This document shows, one piece after another, positions 24,540-34,871 of a DNA stretch of 64,000 bases. The first letter of the stretch is position 1. Each line of letters opens with the position of its first letter. Origin of the DNA: Pyrus communis (taxonomy: Eukaryota; Streptophyta; Magnoliopsida; Rosales; Rosaceae); NCBI RefSeq assembly GCF_963583255.1, contig NC_084810.1:2678251-2742250 (forward strand), in the 5' to 3' direction. The translations under genes and the position numbers were made by a program. The notes below the pieces were generated by a model, which saw only the letters and a program-made list of their open reading frames with translations, was not told the origin of the DNA and did no database searches.

Positions 24540-25025
24540 TTGAGAATGGCGGACAGGCGACGTCGTGGAGTTAGAATTGGAACTGAATCTCCAACATCAC
24601 ATTCGTATATTGCTTCCAACATTACAACAGAAAATTCCACAACGAATCCTCCAGTTCAACGTCCACGACAACCTGTTAATGCCGGGCGCATACCTCGTTC
24701 TTTTAATAATCAGTACATTCTTACTACTTTTGCTGATGGTCGCCTTGGCTACGCATTACCCTTCAATAACGGATGCGTACGCGCACCTCAAGGACGTGTA
24801 TTGCCAGCATGGGCAAACCCAGGTAGGACAGAACAATATCCTGTCAATTTGGTTTCTGCTGAAACAACAACTGAACAGTCTACGAGTTCTGTCGTTATTA
24901 TTGAAGAACCACGCACTTATCAAGCACAAATTCATCCTAGAGGTCTGTCTCTCCCACAGTTGAGCTCACGAAATATGCAGAATGTTACCGTTGAGATTTT
25001 AAGCAGCGATGACGAGGACAATTAA
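24540..25025 (+). CDS. uncharacterised 161-residue ORF at the CACTA left end, SIM-like motifs
   Basis: Not recognised. The frame is open for 161 codons in otherwise stop-rich DNA and has a TATA box upstream. The N-terminus is basic (MADRRRRGVR), followed by a Ser/Thr/Asn/Pro-rich segment, a central block with Gly, Phe and Tyr (FNNQYILTTFADGRLGYALP, VLPAWANP), and an acidic C-terminus. Two stretches look like SUMO-interaction motifs: SVVIIEEP around residue 117 and VEILSSDDED near the end. It lies where the first gene of a CACTA element would sit but resembles neither TNPA nor TNPD. It could be an element-specific accessory protein or a captured gene fragment. Confidence 0.5.
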   Translation: MRMADRRRRGVRIGTESPTSHSYIASNITTENSTTNPPVQRPRQPVNAGRIPRSFNNQYILTTFADGRLGYALPFNNGCVRAPQGRVLPAWANPGRTEQYPVNLVSAETTTEQSTSSVVIIEEPRTYQAQIHPRGLSLPQLSSRNMQNVTVEILSSDDEDN

Positions 25026-25080
25026 TATATTTTGTATTATGTTATATTTCACTGGTGTACTATGAAAATATAACTATCTT

Positions 25081-25879
25081 ATGCTATGCTGGACTCCTCT
25101 TGGGTCCTTTTATCAACTTATGTAGTATTACAATATAATAATATTTTCTTTCTAATTGGCCCATGATATAGATACTCCCAACATTATATATTTTTTGGTT
25201 TATAATTATGTTTCCCGGTTTATACAAAAAAGAAAAAACAAAAGAAAAACGAAAAGAAAAAAAGAAAAAATTAATAAAAGAACAACGCAAGCCTTTTATC
25301 ATGCTAAACACAATTAACCTTCGATAGAGCTTCAAAATTAAAACAAAATTGGACTATAACTAATAATGGCTTTGTGAAATCCCATCCTCGGAATTTCACT
25401 ATTAATTACATATCTCGTTATTTAAATTCGTATTTCACGTTTACATTATTTTCATTAGTTAATTTTAATTCCATTCATTTTTGGAATTAAATCGAATAAC
25501 TATCGGATTTGAATTTTCGTAATCAATCTTTAAAATTCGTTGACCTTTCAAGTTCACAATTGATGTTTTCAAATAGATCTCGAGACCACGAACGCACAGA
25601 TGAAAACCATTTGCGAATCCGGATTATAACGGCATAGTTACAAACATTTGAAGTCGTTTCACTAAACTATGGATTTAAATGAATATAAACTCCCACCTTG
25701 TGGGAAAGAGGCCATTCAGGCCAAAGGGAAGGAACCAATAAGTTATGCTATGCTGGACTCCACTTCGGTCCTTTTATCAACTTATGTCGTATTCCAATAT
25801 AATAATGTTTTCTTTCTAATTAGCCCTTGTAGATTTACTCCTAGTATATATTTTTTTAGGTTATAATTATGTTTCTCGT
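25081..25879. repeat. two direct copies of a 135-bp block
   Basis: 25081-25218 and 25744-25879 share tgctatgctggactcc, gtccttttatcaacttatg and ataattatgttt with few differences; 660 bp apart. Confidence 0.75.
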
Positions 25880-25940
25880 CCGCTTCATACCGCAGAATTC
25901 AGTGAATTCACAGCGTGGCAACGCAAAGGTTATGAGACAT

Positions 25941-26110
25941 TACCAGTAAACTAAAAGATAGAAGAAATGAAAAAAGAAAATAAAAAAGGAAAAAAAAAAT
26001 GCTTGCTTTCATACTTCCCCAACGCCCATTACCAGTAAACTAAAAGAAAAAACAAACGAGAAACCAAAATAAAAAAGGGAAAAAAAAAAAAAAACTTGCT
26101 TTCATACTTC
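25941..26110. repeat. two tandem copies of an 85-90-bp unit
   Basis: The unit contains attaccagtaaactaaaag and, after an A-rich stretch, cttgctttcatacttcccca. Two copies lie head to tail. Confidence 0.7.
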
Positions 26111-26199
26111 CCCAACATAAGGCTTCATACTTCTGCTTCACCAAATCGCACACCTGGCCAAATGAATCATAACTATAAACACAAAAATATCTTTATCCA

Positions 26200-26416
26200 A
26201 ATCCTCGTTTTCCTCCAAATCGCACATCTGGTGTGCCTTTCTTCAGGTAATTTCTGAACGGCCGGTGCCGGAATCGCACTGAACTCCTCGTTTTCCTCCA
26301 AATCGCACATCTGGTGTGGGTGTTCTTCAGGTTATTTCTGAACGCCCGGTGCCTAAATCGTACTCAAGTCCTTGTTTTCCTCAAATTTGCCCAGCTGGTG
26401 TGGCTTTCTTCAGGTA
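26200..26416. repeat. about 2.6 tandem copies of an 83-bp unit
   Basis: Units begin near 26203, 26286 and 26371 with ctcgttttcctccaaat and contain ttcaggtnatttctgaacg. Copies diverge to the right. Confidence 0.75.
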
Positions 26417-27960
26417 TTTGATTTTTATATATGTTTTTTTTTTGTGTTCTTATTTGGTGGCTCGCTTGGATAATCGAAAACCATGCGAGACAGATTGAAT
26501 CGTTTTCTGGTACTCAATTGTTTTTTGTGTTCTTAATTGTTTCGACGATTTGCTGGTACTTAATTGTTTGGTGGAATTTTCTGTGGGGTCTGATATATAA
26601 TAGGAATAAAACAAGAAGTAATCGAAAAATATGGGAGAGAGATTGAACCGTTTTGTTTCTACGATTTGGCTGGTACTCAATTTGTTTGGTGAAATTTTAT
26701 TTATGGTCTTGAGGTAACATCAGGGACAAGGTTTAGGCCTGTGACCCTTCCCTTAGGCTGCTTATTGATTGGAAGTTCACAATAGAAACTGTTTTGAAGC
26801 TAACAGACTTGCATGTTAAGAGGGGTGTAATGCATAAGTGTAAGTCATGAATGTCAGCTTATCATCGTTCCAATGTTGTATCAACTGTAATGGAGCCAGC
26901 ATGAGAAAAGTAAATTAGTCACCAATATGTGCTCTTTTTTTTAACAGAATTGTGTAATTAGGAAATCTGAGATTGTAACAGAGAAACATGGAGTTTTTAG
27001 TTGCGTTTCCTACTAGATTTCTTTTGTAATTTATGTATACTCTGAATCTATTTGTTTGGTGCAATGAATACTTTGTAGTCTGATATATATATTATGAATA
27101 AAAGAACAAGTATAAGTCTTTGGCATCATATGTTTGTAGGATTTCAATAGCATGATCAATTAATTCCAAGCACTCCAGCTGTTCCTCTTTCTCTTCCTTT
27201 GCTGTAACCGATGAAAGCTTAGCACCAACTTATTCTTGGTCTTGGGCCTCTTCAGTTTACTCACTACGGTATGTCAATGGCTTCTTTCCTGGTCTTTGGG
27301 AGACAAAGGCATGACTAATATTTGTATTAGCTGCACTGGAAAGAATAGGGTTGTCCTTCTCATTTTCTTATAAATAGTCACATGACTAATGGGAGGATAA
27401 GGGCAAAGCTTTTATGAATGCAATTCCTCTCTCTTTTATCATGTTGCATAAAATTCAAATGATAGAAATGCACTACATAATCCAGTTGCACATGTAACAA
27501 CTCTCAATATGCCACCAAACAAATGATTTAATAATTAGAGCAAGAGATCAATGACAATCAAAACATTCTCCAAATTCACTTGACTAGCAATTATAGAATT
27601 TTAGTACGATTTTTTCCATCTCATTAATCTAGCCACAAAACACAAAGAACATGCAATTCCTTTCATTTAAATCAAACATATCACAAGAAAACGTCGTTGT
27701 CGGGGTAAAATAGGTAGAATAATTTTACGCTTATCATAGCAAACTTCAAATGGAGTTCATTCAAATGAAACAAAATTCTATTCAAAGTAGCCGTTAATGA
27801 ATAAGGCACTTTAATGTAGACCACATCTGCTTTTAGTTGGTTTGTGATATTTGGGATATTAAGTTGGATCTTTATGAAAGTTTTTGTTTCATTGTCTCAA
27901 TTCACTAATCTTATTGTGTAATCAAATGTCTTATAATTTCATACATGCTTGTAGGTAAAG

Positions 27961-28062
27961 ATGAACAAAGAATGGGTGCATCTGAATAGGACAACCAATG
28001 AACACTTGATTGGCAGGCGTGCATTCATCAGTAATGCTTTAGATGTTGCTGCCTTCCAATGA
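27961..28062 (+). pseudogene. possible TNPD (CACTA transposase) N-terminal remnant
   Basis: ATG opens MNKEWVHLNRTTNEHLIGR and a total of 33 codons before a stop. The spacing of K-E-W, the Arg-Thr and the hydrophobic tail resembles the short transposase-associated domain that begins many plant CACTA TNPD proteins. Nothing of the following transposase domain remains; the sequence runs straight into tandem repeats. Short, so uncertain. Confidence 0.4.
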
Positions 28063-28175
28063 ATACTTGATTGGCAGGCGTGCATTCATCAGGCGTGCAT
28101 TCATCAGTAATGCTTTTGATTGGCAGGCGTGCATTCATCAGGCGTGCATTCATCAGTAATTCATCAGTAATGCTT
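28005..28175. repeat. tandem repeats built from the TNPD-like remnant
   Basis: A 20-base unit ggcaggcgtgcattcatcag and a sub-unit aggcgtgcattcatca are repeated several times in nested fashion, with cagtaatgctt between. The first copy is part of the coding remnant. Confidence 0.8.
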
Positions 28176-29966
28176 TATAGGTAGATAAACACAATTAATA
28201 TTCGATACAACTTCAAAAATAAAAAAAATAACAATGGAAAGGACAAAGAAACCCAAAAAATAAAAAATAAAAAAGAGGAAGAACCCAAAATACAAGATTG
28301 AGTAATGCAAAATAACACATCAAGATAAAGATATTGACAGGGAGAAACAAGATAACAGAACTGAAACAAGAAAAGAGAAATGAACGGTTTGGGTAACGAG
28401 AAGAAAAACGGAGATTTAAATCTCTAATCCTATAATTCAGGATAAGATTAACATTAATCACAAATGAAAAAATAAACAGCAATTACTTAATTAATCGATT
28501 TAAGGGTAAATTTGGCAATCTAATACAAATAAGCTTATGCGGATAATTAATCACTGGACCTCACCCGAAAAATAAAACAAATTAAGTTGGACTATAACTA
28601 ATAATGACTTATAAAATTGAACTTATATTAAGTTTCTCCTTCTCCAAATTGGATTCTCCCTCTATTTTTTAAAATTGGACTTCTCCCTCTATTATATTAT
28701 GTTCCCACCACCAAATTCAAAAACTTGGTTTGCCACAATCTGATTTAAACCCACCTCATCCCAAAATTGTGCCCACTCACTCTTAAAATATTAATTAAAA
28801 AAATTAGTAGCTATATTAAAGGGTTAGAAACTGGAAAGCTTCCAGTCCACCATTTCTCATTCCGTCTCACCTTTACTCTCCCAAAATTATAAGACGCTCA
28901 TTCCAGCTCCTCCGTCCACTTCGAACCCACTCCTCCGTGGAGTCTATCCACCTCAAGGCTACTCCTCTATCCAGTTCAAAGGCGCTCCTCTGTCCTCTGG
29001 TGACACACACCGACACACAAGAGGCCCAAGATACAGGTAAGGTTTCTGAATTTCAATTTTTCAATGGGTTTCTATTCTTTAGGATTTAAGGTCAAGTAGG
29101 CTGTTTATTTTGTCGAATATGGTTTATGGTTTGAGGACAGTGGGTTTCAGAGGACAGTGGGTTTGGGATTAAGAATCTAGGATGGGTGCAGATTTTTGGG
29201 ATTGCAGGTCTCATTGAAATTATGAGGGATTTCCCTACCAGTACCATCCTAGTTGTCTTTCAGATAAGTATCCCTCATAGGGAACATATAGAATAGAGTG
29301 TGCGAGTACATCCATCATCCATGGATCGATCATACTCCTATTACTACGTGACCCTTTTTTTTTTTTTTTGTTTTTTTTTTTTTTTTACCATCCATAACGT
29401 CGGCATGTTAAATAACTATTTGCTAAGGGATAGAGAAATCGATGGGGTCAAAGCTTCACCATGGTGCATAAGCATGATTGCTTTACACCACTACAATAAA
29501 ACTGGATCTGCTCTACGTGACTATTAAGTGTTCAGATTCCACGGTACTCATATTCATGCCTCTTTTCGTATTTGATGTTGTGGTTCATTGAATGAATGCA
29601 CAATATAAACTATAACTCTTCTAACACACTACACATTGTGATCCAGCCGTCAATCTTTGGTCTTTCTTTGATGATCACCTCGACAAAGATCACTCAACTC
29701 AAAAGTCACATGATGGTTACAGTACATGGTGGCATCATATAGTGTGTTCATCTTTTTTCTTCTATCAATAATTGTATGTCTTAATGAAAAGATTTTGTCA
29801 CTTTTATTTAAGGATAATTTATGCATGATGATAAAATGTAGATAATTTGAATCGTTATAGAACTTGTTGATGTTACCTATATGTTCATTGGTGTAAAAAA
29901 ATAGTTCTTGTTGGTGTAAATGAATAGTTCTTGTTGATTACACTTCTTTTGCAATTTGCAATGTAG
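28176..29966. other. CACTA internal region and presumed 5' leader of the TNP1-like gene
   Basis: 28182-28220 and 28570-28600 repeat pieces of 25301-25365 (acacaattaanttcgata, ttggactataactaataatg). 28900-29034 is C-rich and ends in cag with gtaaggtttctgaatttc following, which looks like a non-coding 5' exon and donor. A T-rich tract lies at 29357-29387. No other gene is visible. Confidence 0.5.
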
Positions 29967-32442
29967 ATGGCTAATATGATGCTTGATGATGATGCATTTT
30001 TGGCATCTATGGGAACTCAACCACACTTCCAATTTGGTGTAGTCACCGAAAATGAATCATTTGCAACCAACCAACCCCATGAGACATGTAGTCGACATAC
30101 GCAATCAAGTGGCTCTACTTCTTTGTCACCCACAACTCGAAAGAGGAATAGGGGAGTTAACAAAATACGGTGGGGCAGAGGGAGGTGCGAAAAACTGAAT
30201 TTTAACAGATTTGGTCAAGCTATTTCTCCTCGTGACAATGTGGCCAGATTTGGGCGCTACATAGCCATGTTGGCTCGTGATGGTGGAATGATCCCAATTG
30301 ATTCACCTGATTGGCGCCAAATAGAATCTTCGAAACTTGATCGAGTGTGGTCATTGGTCCAGGTATTGATGCTAATTTGTAAAATTTGACTTGTTGGATG
30401 CTTACAATCTTGTGTCACAACTTCATTATTGTTTATGTAGGCCACTATAGACTGGACAAATCCAAGAGCTGCTGGCAAAGAGGAGAAAGTCAGGGCTATT
30501 GTGGAAACGAAATTGCATGATCGTTTCAGGACATAGAGGGCAAAACTCCGTAAGTTGTATTATGTTCCCTTTGAGAACTCCGAGCAGAGGAAGCATTGCA
30601 ATGATTCTAGGGTAATCCAGACACAATGGCAATCCTTGGTAGCTTTTTGGGATAAAATTGAAAATAAGGTTTGTAAAACTTTTCAACACTATAGTTACTA
30701 TACTTCATTAAACCGTAGTTGAAACGAAATATAAGGTTCGATAACATGAGTATTTTCCTTTGTGGTGTTCTTTATTTGTTGTGATCCAGCGGAGATGTGC
30801 AACAAATGTCAAGAATCGAAAGATGTTAAAGACGAGTCACACAACTGGGACAACAACTTTTGCTCAAATACGGAATGATTATGTGAGTGGATTCTTGTAC
30901 CATATATTATAATTTGATGTTGCCATGAATACTTGTTTTACATAGTACTGAAGATAGTCACTATATCTTATGATTGATAAAGATGAACATAAAGTTACAG
31001 GAATAATGCTACAGATAGTGAAACATAACTCATGATTAACTCATAATCTTAGTCTTGTTTTCATTCCTGTTATAAGTACATGGTTAAAACTTGACTTAGT
31101 TTTTGTGATTTGTTCCTCATTTTGTATCATAGGTTAGTTTAGGGATCGTAATGGGATATTTCTTAATTGTGCTTGCACCTGCCTCAAATTGATAATGCAT
31201 TAACCAAAAAGTAATAATGTCCGAGTAATGGAGTAGTTTTGTCGAAAAGAAGACGTTCAGCAAAAAGAAGACGTTGTCAAAAAGAAAACTGCAGTTATTC
31301 AGGTTAATGCTTGAACAAAATGAAATAGAAAACGAAAGCATTAAGTAGTCATCATGTCCCAATCCTATCAATGATAACTGGATTGATATGCATGCATATT
31401 TAATGTACGAGATCAATACAAACATCCAAATGTCTCAAAAACTATATCTCACATTTAATTTTAGTTCAAATGAGTATACATTTGACATAAACTAAAGTAT
31501 TTTCTTTCTTCCAATTTTTCAGGAACAACGGTTTATTACCCTTATTGATGTTTGTGTTTATATATAGTGCACTATAGTTTTAGTCATTGTAACTGTGATT
31601 GTTTAATGATTGTGGTTGTTTTTGGGAATTTTTTTGTGTCTTAGGCTGAAGAACATGATGGAAATGAACCTGATCGTGTGACTTTTTTCAAAATAACACA
31701 CACAAGAGGACTTAAGCAACTCCCAGTTGATGATGAATCTGCTAGAATGATGGTAATTTGTACATTTTCACTTGACCAAATTTATTTCCAGCAACCTTTA
31801 ATGAAATTTTATGCATTTACGAATGATTAAGGCTTTTTCAAACAGTTGGCGTTTGAAAATCTGGAAGTGGAGGTTCGTGAGCGTGGTGATGAGGTAACAA
31901 CAGAGGTTCGTAATAAGATTTATGCAGAAGTGCTGGGCCCGGAGAAGCGAAATCAAGTGCGAGGCTTTGGCCTTGGAGTTGGTTGGGCAGATGTACCAGG
32001 AATTGTTACTGAACAGCGAGGTATTTCTAGGGAAGTGAAGTATCTTCGGGAAGCTTATGAAGCTCAGAAACAAGCCACTGCTGCTGCGGAAGAAAAAATG
32101 ACTCGTATGATGCATGAGGCAAATGAGAAAGCGGAAAAGATGAAAAGAGAGCAAGAAGAAAGCATACAAAGGCTTAGGGCCGAACAAGAGGAGAATTTGA
32201 GGTTAGCAAAGGTGCAAATGGCTGAGCAATTGAAAGCCATGTTGGCACATGTAGGCATCAACATTGGTTCATTTGGAGTGGGTGCTCCACAAAGTACTTC
32301 AACTCAGCAGCAAGGGTGTGGAAGCTCACACGCTCAGATTTCAACGCGTTTCGAAGGTGGAAATGACAAGAATGTGCAGTGTGGACCTCCAATTTCTAGT
32401 GCTATGATGCATGAGGACTGCCAAAGTGAGAATACTGGTTAG
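29967..32442 (+). pseudogene. TNP1/Ptta-type CACTA transposase gene with in-frame stop
   Basis: Plant transposase of the Ptta/En/Spm family (TNPA-like DNA-binding protein). Exons: 29967-30362, 30441-30668, 30790-30892, 31645-31752, 31846-32442, all with GT/AG borders. Family hallmarks in order: KLRKLYYVPFENSEQRKHC, RVIQTQWQSLVAFW, HTTGTTTFAQIRNDY, EPDRVTFFKITHTRG. The last exon encodes a long heptad-type coiled coil (EEKMTRMMHEANEKAEKMKR onwards) and a Gly/Gln/Ser-rich tail. A TAG codon at 30534-30536 interrupts exon 2 within the conserved domain, directly before RAKLRKLYY. Unless it is read through or spliced out, the protein is inactive. Confidence 0.8.
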
Positions 32443-32859
32443 TTGTCATCAAGCAGCCCTTGTAGATGTGTATTTTGTTTATATATTACTAGTTTAACCA
32501 TTAGTACGTTTGACTTGGGGATACAAGCTTGGATATGTTATATTTTGTTGTATATAGAGAATCCCGGGTATGTCCAGCATAGGATAACATGTATTTTTTG
32601 GTTTAACATTTGGATGGGTTGTATTGTTAGGTTGCATGAATCGGTCTTAGCCGAGAACATGGGTTATGTAATATATTAACTTCACTATTTTAGTGCTAAT
32701 GTTGATTTATGTTTAGTTTGTAATGGATGATTTGTAAGTTTCTAAATTTAGGTGGAAATTAGGTTCTATGAGCAACCTGATGATTTCCATGTTTAAATAA
32801 AAATATCCAATTATGCCACAAATTTTTAATTGTGCTGGAGTTTTATTGTATTTATTAAA

Positions 32860-33190
32860 ATATAATAGTGGCACAATTTTAAAGTTGTGCCCTTGCTTTA
32901 ACATTTATGCAGCAATCTAAGCCTTTAAAATAGCAATTGTGCCCATCTTACACCATACATTCAGTAGCCTTTATTAGAGGTAAGACACAATAAGGGTTGT
33001 ATTTGTGCTTAGCTTTGGGCACAAAACATCATATTGTGTGCTATAAGTAATGGTGACGCCCATAGAGGGCACAGATACAAACTTAGTTGCTGCACTGTTG
33101 CTATTGGTCTATGAGCACAAATATTGGTGCTTTTTGGCCTCAAAAGGCACATATAATTTTTTGTGTGCAGTGCTCATTTTTTTTGTAGTG
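32860..33190. repeat. 3' subterminal repeats of the CACTA element
   Basis: About a dozen GGCACAA, TTGTGCCC and related motifs lie in both orientations up to the inverted end, mirroring the left side. Confidence 0.75.
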
Positions 33191-33860
33191 GTATTTTATT
33201 CTAGGTTCGAATTTCTAATGATTAATCACCTTTAGAAATTTTGCATCTAGATAGTTAGATAAATCTATGAGGATGACCAATTAATTAGGTTTATTGAAAC
33301 TAAGATTAAGAAGAGTAGACAAACTAGTGAGGATGACCAATATCAAGCTAGTCCTACTTGGTTGACATGATTCTTTTACGCTTAATGGGTTTTTATGTGT
33401 TTAATTGTATGCCTAACCAATAAGATATAATTATCATGTAGAGATACAAGAGTTGATGTCTGACCACGAATTAATTCATACCTTAGAAAAAACAACCTTT
33501 AACATTGGCATGGTAATTGGATAGTAGTTGGCTCTAGGAAAAGTAAATAGGATTGTTGTTGGTGGATTCATAACCTTAGATTTCTATTGTTTCTCAATTT
33601 CTTCTTATGTTGTGTGTTTATTAATTGTCTTTTCTTTTTCTTGTTAATTTTAGTCTTAATCAATTATTCAATTCAATCTATCCTTTGTTTGTTTAATTAA
33701 GTCTAGCGTGATTAATTGGTTAAACTGGTGTTAAAGCAATCTTTGTGGGATCAACCTCGTATTTGTATATATTACTACAATTGATTTGTGCGTTTGCGAG
33801 TTTAATTTGGTTTAAACTAATCTATTATTTAGGTTAGTTTAAATATACATCAATTGGCCT
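33191..33860 (+). mobile_element. probable LTR fragment, right of the CACTA insertion
   Basis: Non-coding. Near 33748-33810 it carries a passage (gtgggatcaacctcgtattt, then atttgtgcgtttgcgag) that I know from 3' ends of plant retrotransposon LTRs. It looks like the continuation of 22690-23486, split by the CACTA element. Confidence 0.35.
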
Positions 33861-34116
33861 CAACAACTAGCTCGTTGAGTTGTTGGGTGAGTTGAGCGGT
33901 TCTCATCCGTCATTCAAGTCCCCAAGAGCTTTTCGTTCATTGGGTCTTTTTGCAAATCTCAGATCTATATTACTCAGTGAACTAGTCATCATTTTGCACT
34001 CTCTTCATTTCAATCCTTTGACGGTCATTTTTCTGTTCATGATCCATGTACCCTAAATGGATGAGAGGTCTTCTTAGAGGACAGACTAGCAAGGAAGAAC
34101 ATATTTTTTTTTAAAA

Positions 34117-34265
34117 ACGATATTATCTACATTAAAGAATGAGGGGGTAGGCTAAGCCTCACAATGGGCTAGTAATAATGTGGTTAAAATTCGCATTTGG
34201 CGAGAATCAAACTCAATACCTCTTACTTACAAGTAAAGAGGAATATTACTAGACCGTAGTACTAG
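34117..34265 (-). mobile_element. tRNA-derived SINE, reverse orientation
   Basis: Reverse copy of the SINE family: aacgatattatctac tail side, ggcgagaatcaaactca (reversed B-box) and cttacaagtaaagaggaata, then the A-box side. Confidence 0.6.
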
Positions 34266-34871
34266 TGACAACAGACATTGAGATGGTGGTTTTTTTGTTT
34301 CCAACAAAAAGGAAAATGAGAAACTTTACAGTCACGTGACGACAAATACAATTCTGTATCGATAATTAAATGCCATAAGATCATTTCTAGATTTACTCTC
34401 CAAATTAGCGTCATTTTAAATTTTGCTTTCCAAATTGAGAACCTTGATTACATTTTTAATGCCTAGGGTCACAATGGGTCGTGTTCAGAATAACGTATCC
34501 ACATGTGGTGCTGTCATTGTTTCGGCTCGGACAAAAATAGTGAGTTTGGACTTGGGCTCCCAAGCAACCCATGGCCCTTCTATAACTAAACAAATTTGTA
34601 CCAGTGCATTAAACAAAAGTTCAAATCACAAAACATTTTTCAAAACAACTTTACATGTATGCAACATATTTACAAAAAGAACCTATAGCTGCATCAAAAT
34701 TCCTCAATTTTTGTATACAAGTGTTTTTTTCAAGGTGAAAAAACATATCAACGCATTTGTTCGGCCGAGTGTTTCACAAGAACGTCCATTATGTGGCCTG
34801 GACATGCACGCCATAAATCTGCTAATTCAGCCGCAAGACGAACAGTACGAGCTTCCACCTTCAATTCTGCA

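Larger units (their letters stand above)
25026..27960. other. repeat-rich non-coding middle of the CACTA element
   Basis: No protein family recognised. It contains duplicated 135-bp blocks (25081-25218 and 25744-25879), 85-90-bp tandem copies at 25941-26110 and 83-bp tandem copies at 26200-26416. The TNPD transposase gene expected here is missing. Confidence 0.6.
23487..33190. mobile_element. CACTA (En/Spm) transposon, 9704 bp, non-autonomous
   Basis: Left end CACTACAAGAAAAATGAGC, right end (reversed) CACTACAAAAAAAATGAGC: 18 of 19 bases identical. Flanking GTA at 23484-23486 and 33191-33193 is the 3-bp target duplication typical of CACTA elements. Both subterminal regions are full of TTGTGCC/GGCACAA-type motifs, presumed TNPA-like binding sites. 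Inside, left to right: intact unknown ORF (24540-25025), repeat-rich middle, possible TNPD remnant (27961-28062), TNP1/Ptta-type gene with a nonsense codon (29967-32442). No DDE transposase gene is present, so it cannot move on its own. Confidence 0.92.

Noticed and set aside
28010..28170. Regularly repeated motif considered as a CRISPR-like array
   Set aside because: The units are nested tandem duplications without unique spacers and lie in a plant transposon.
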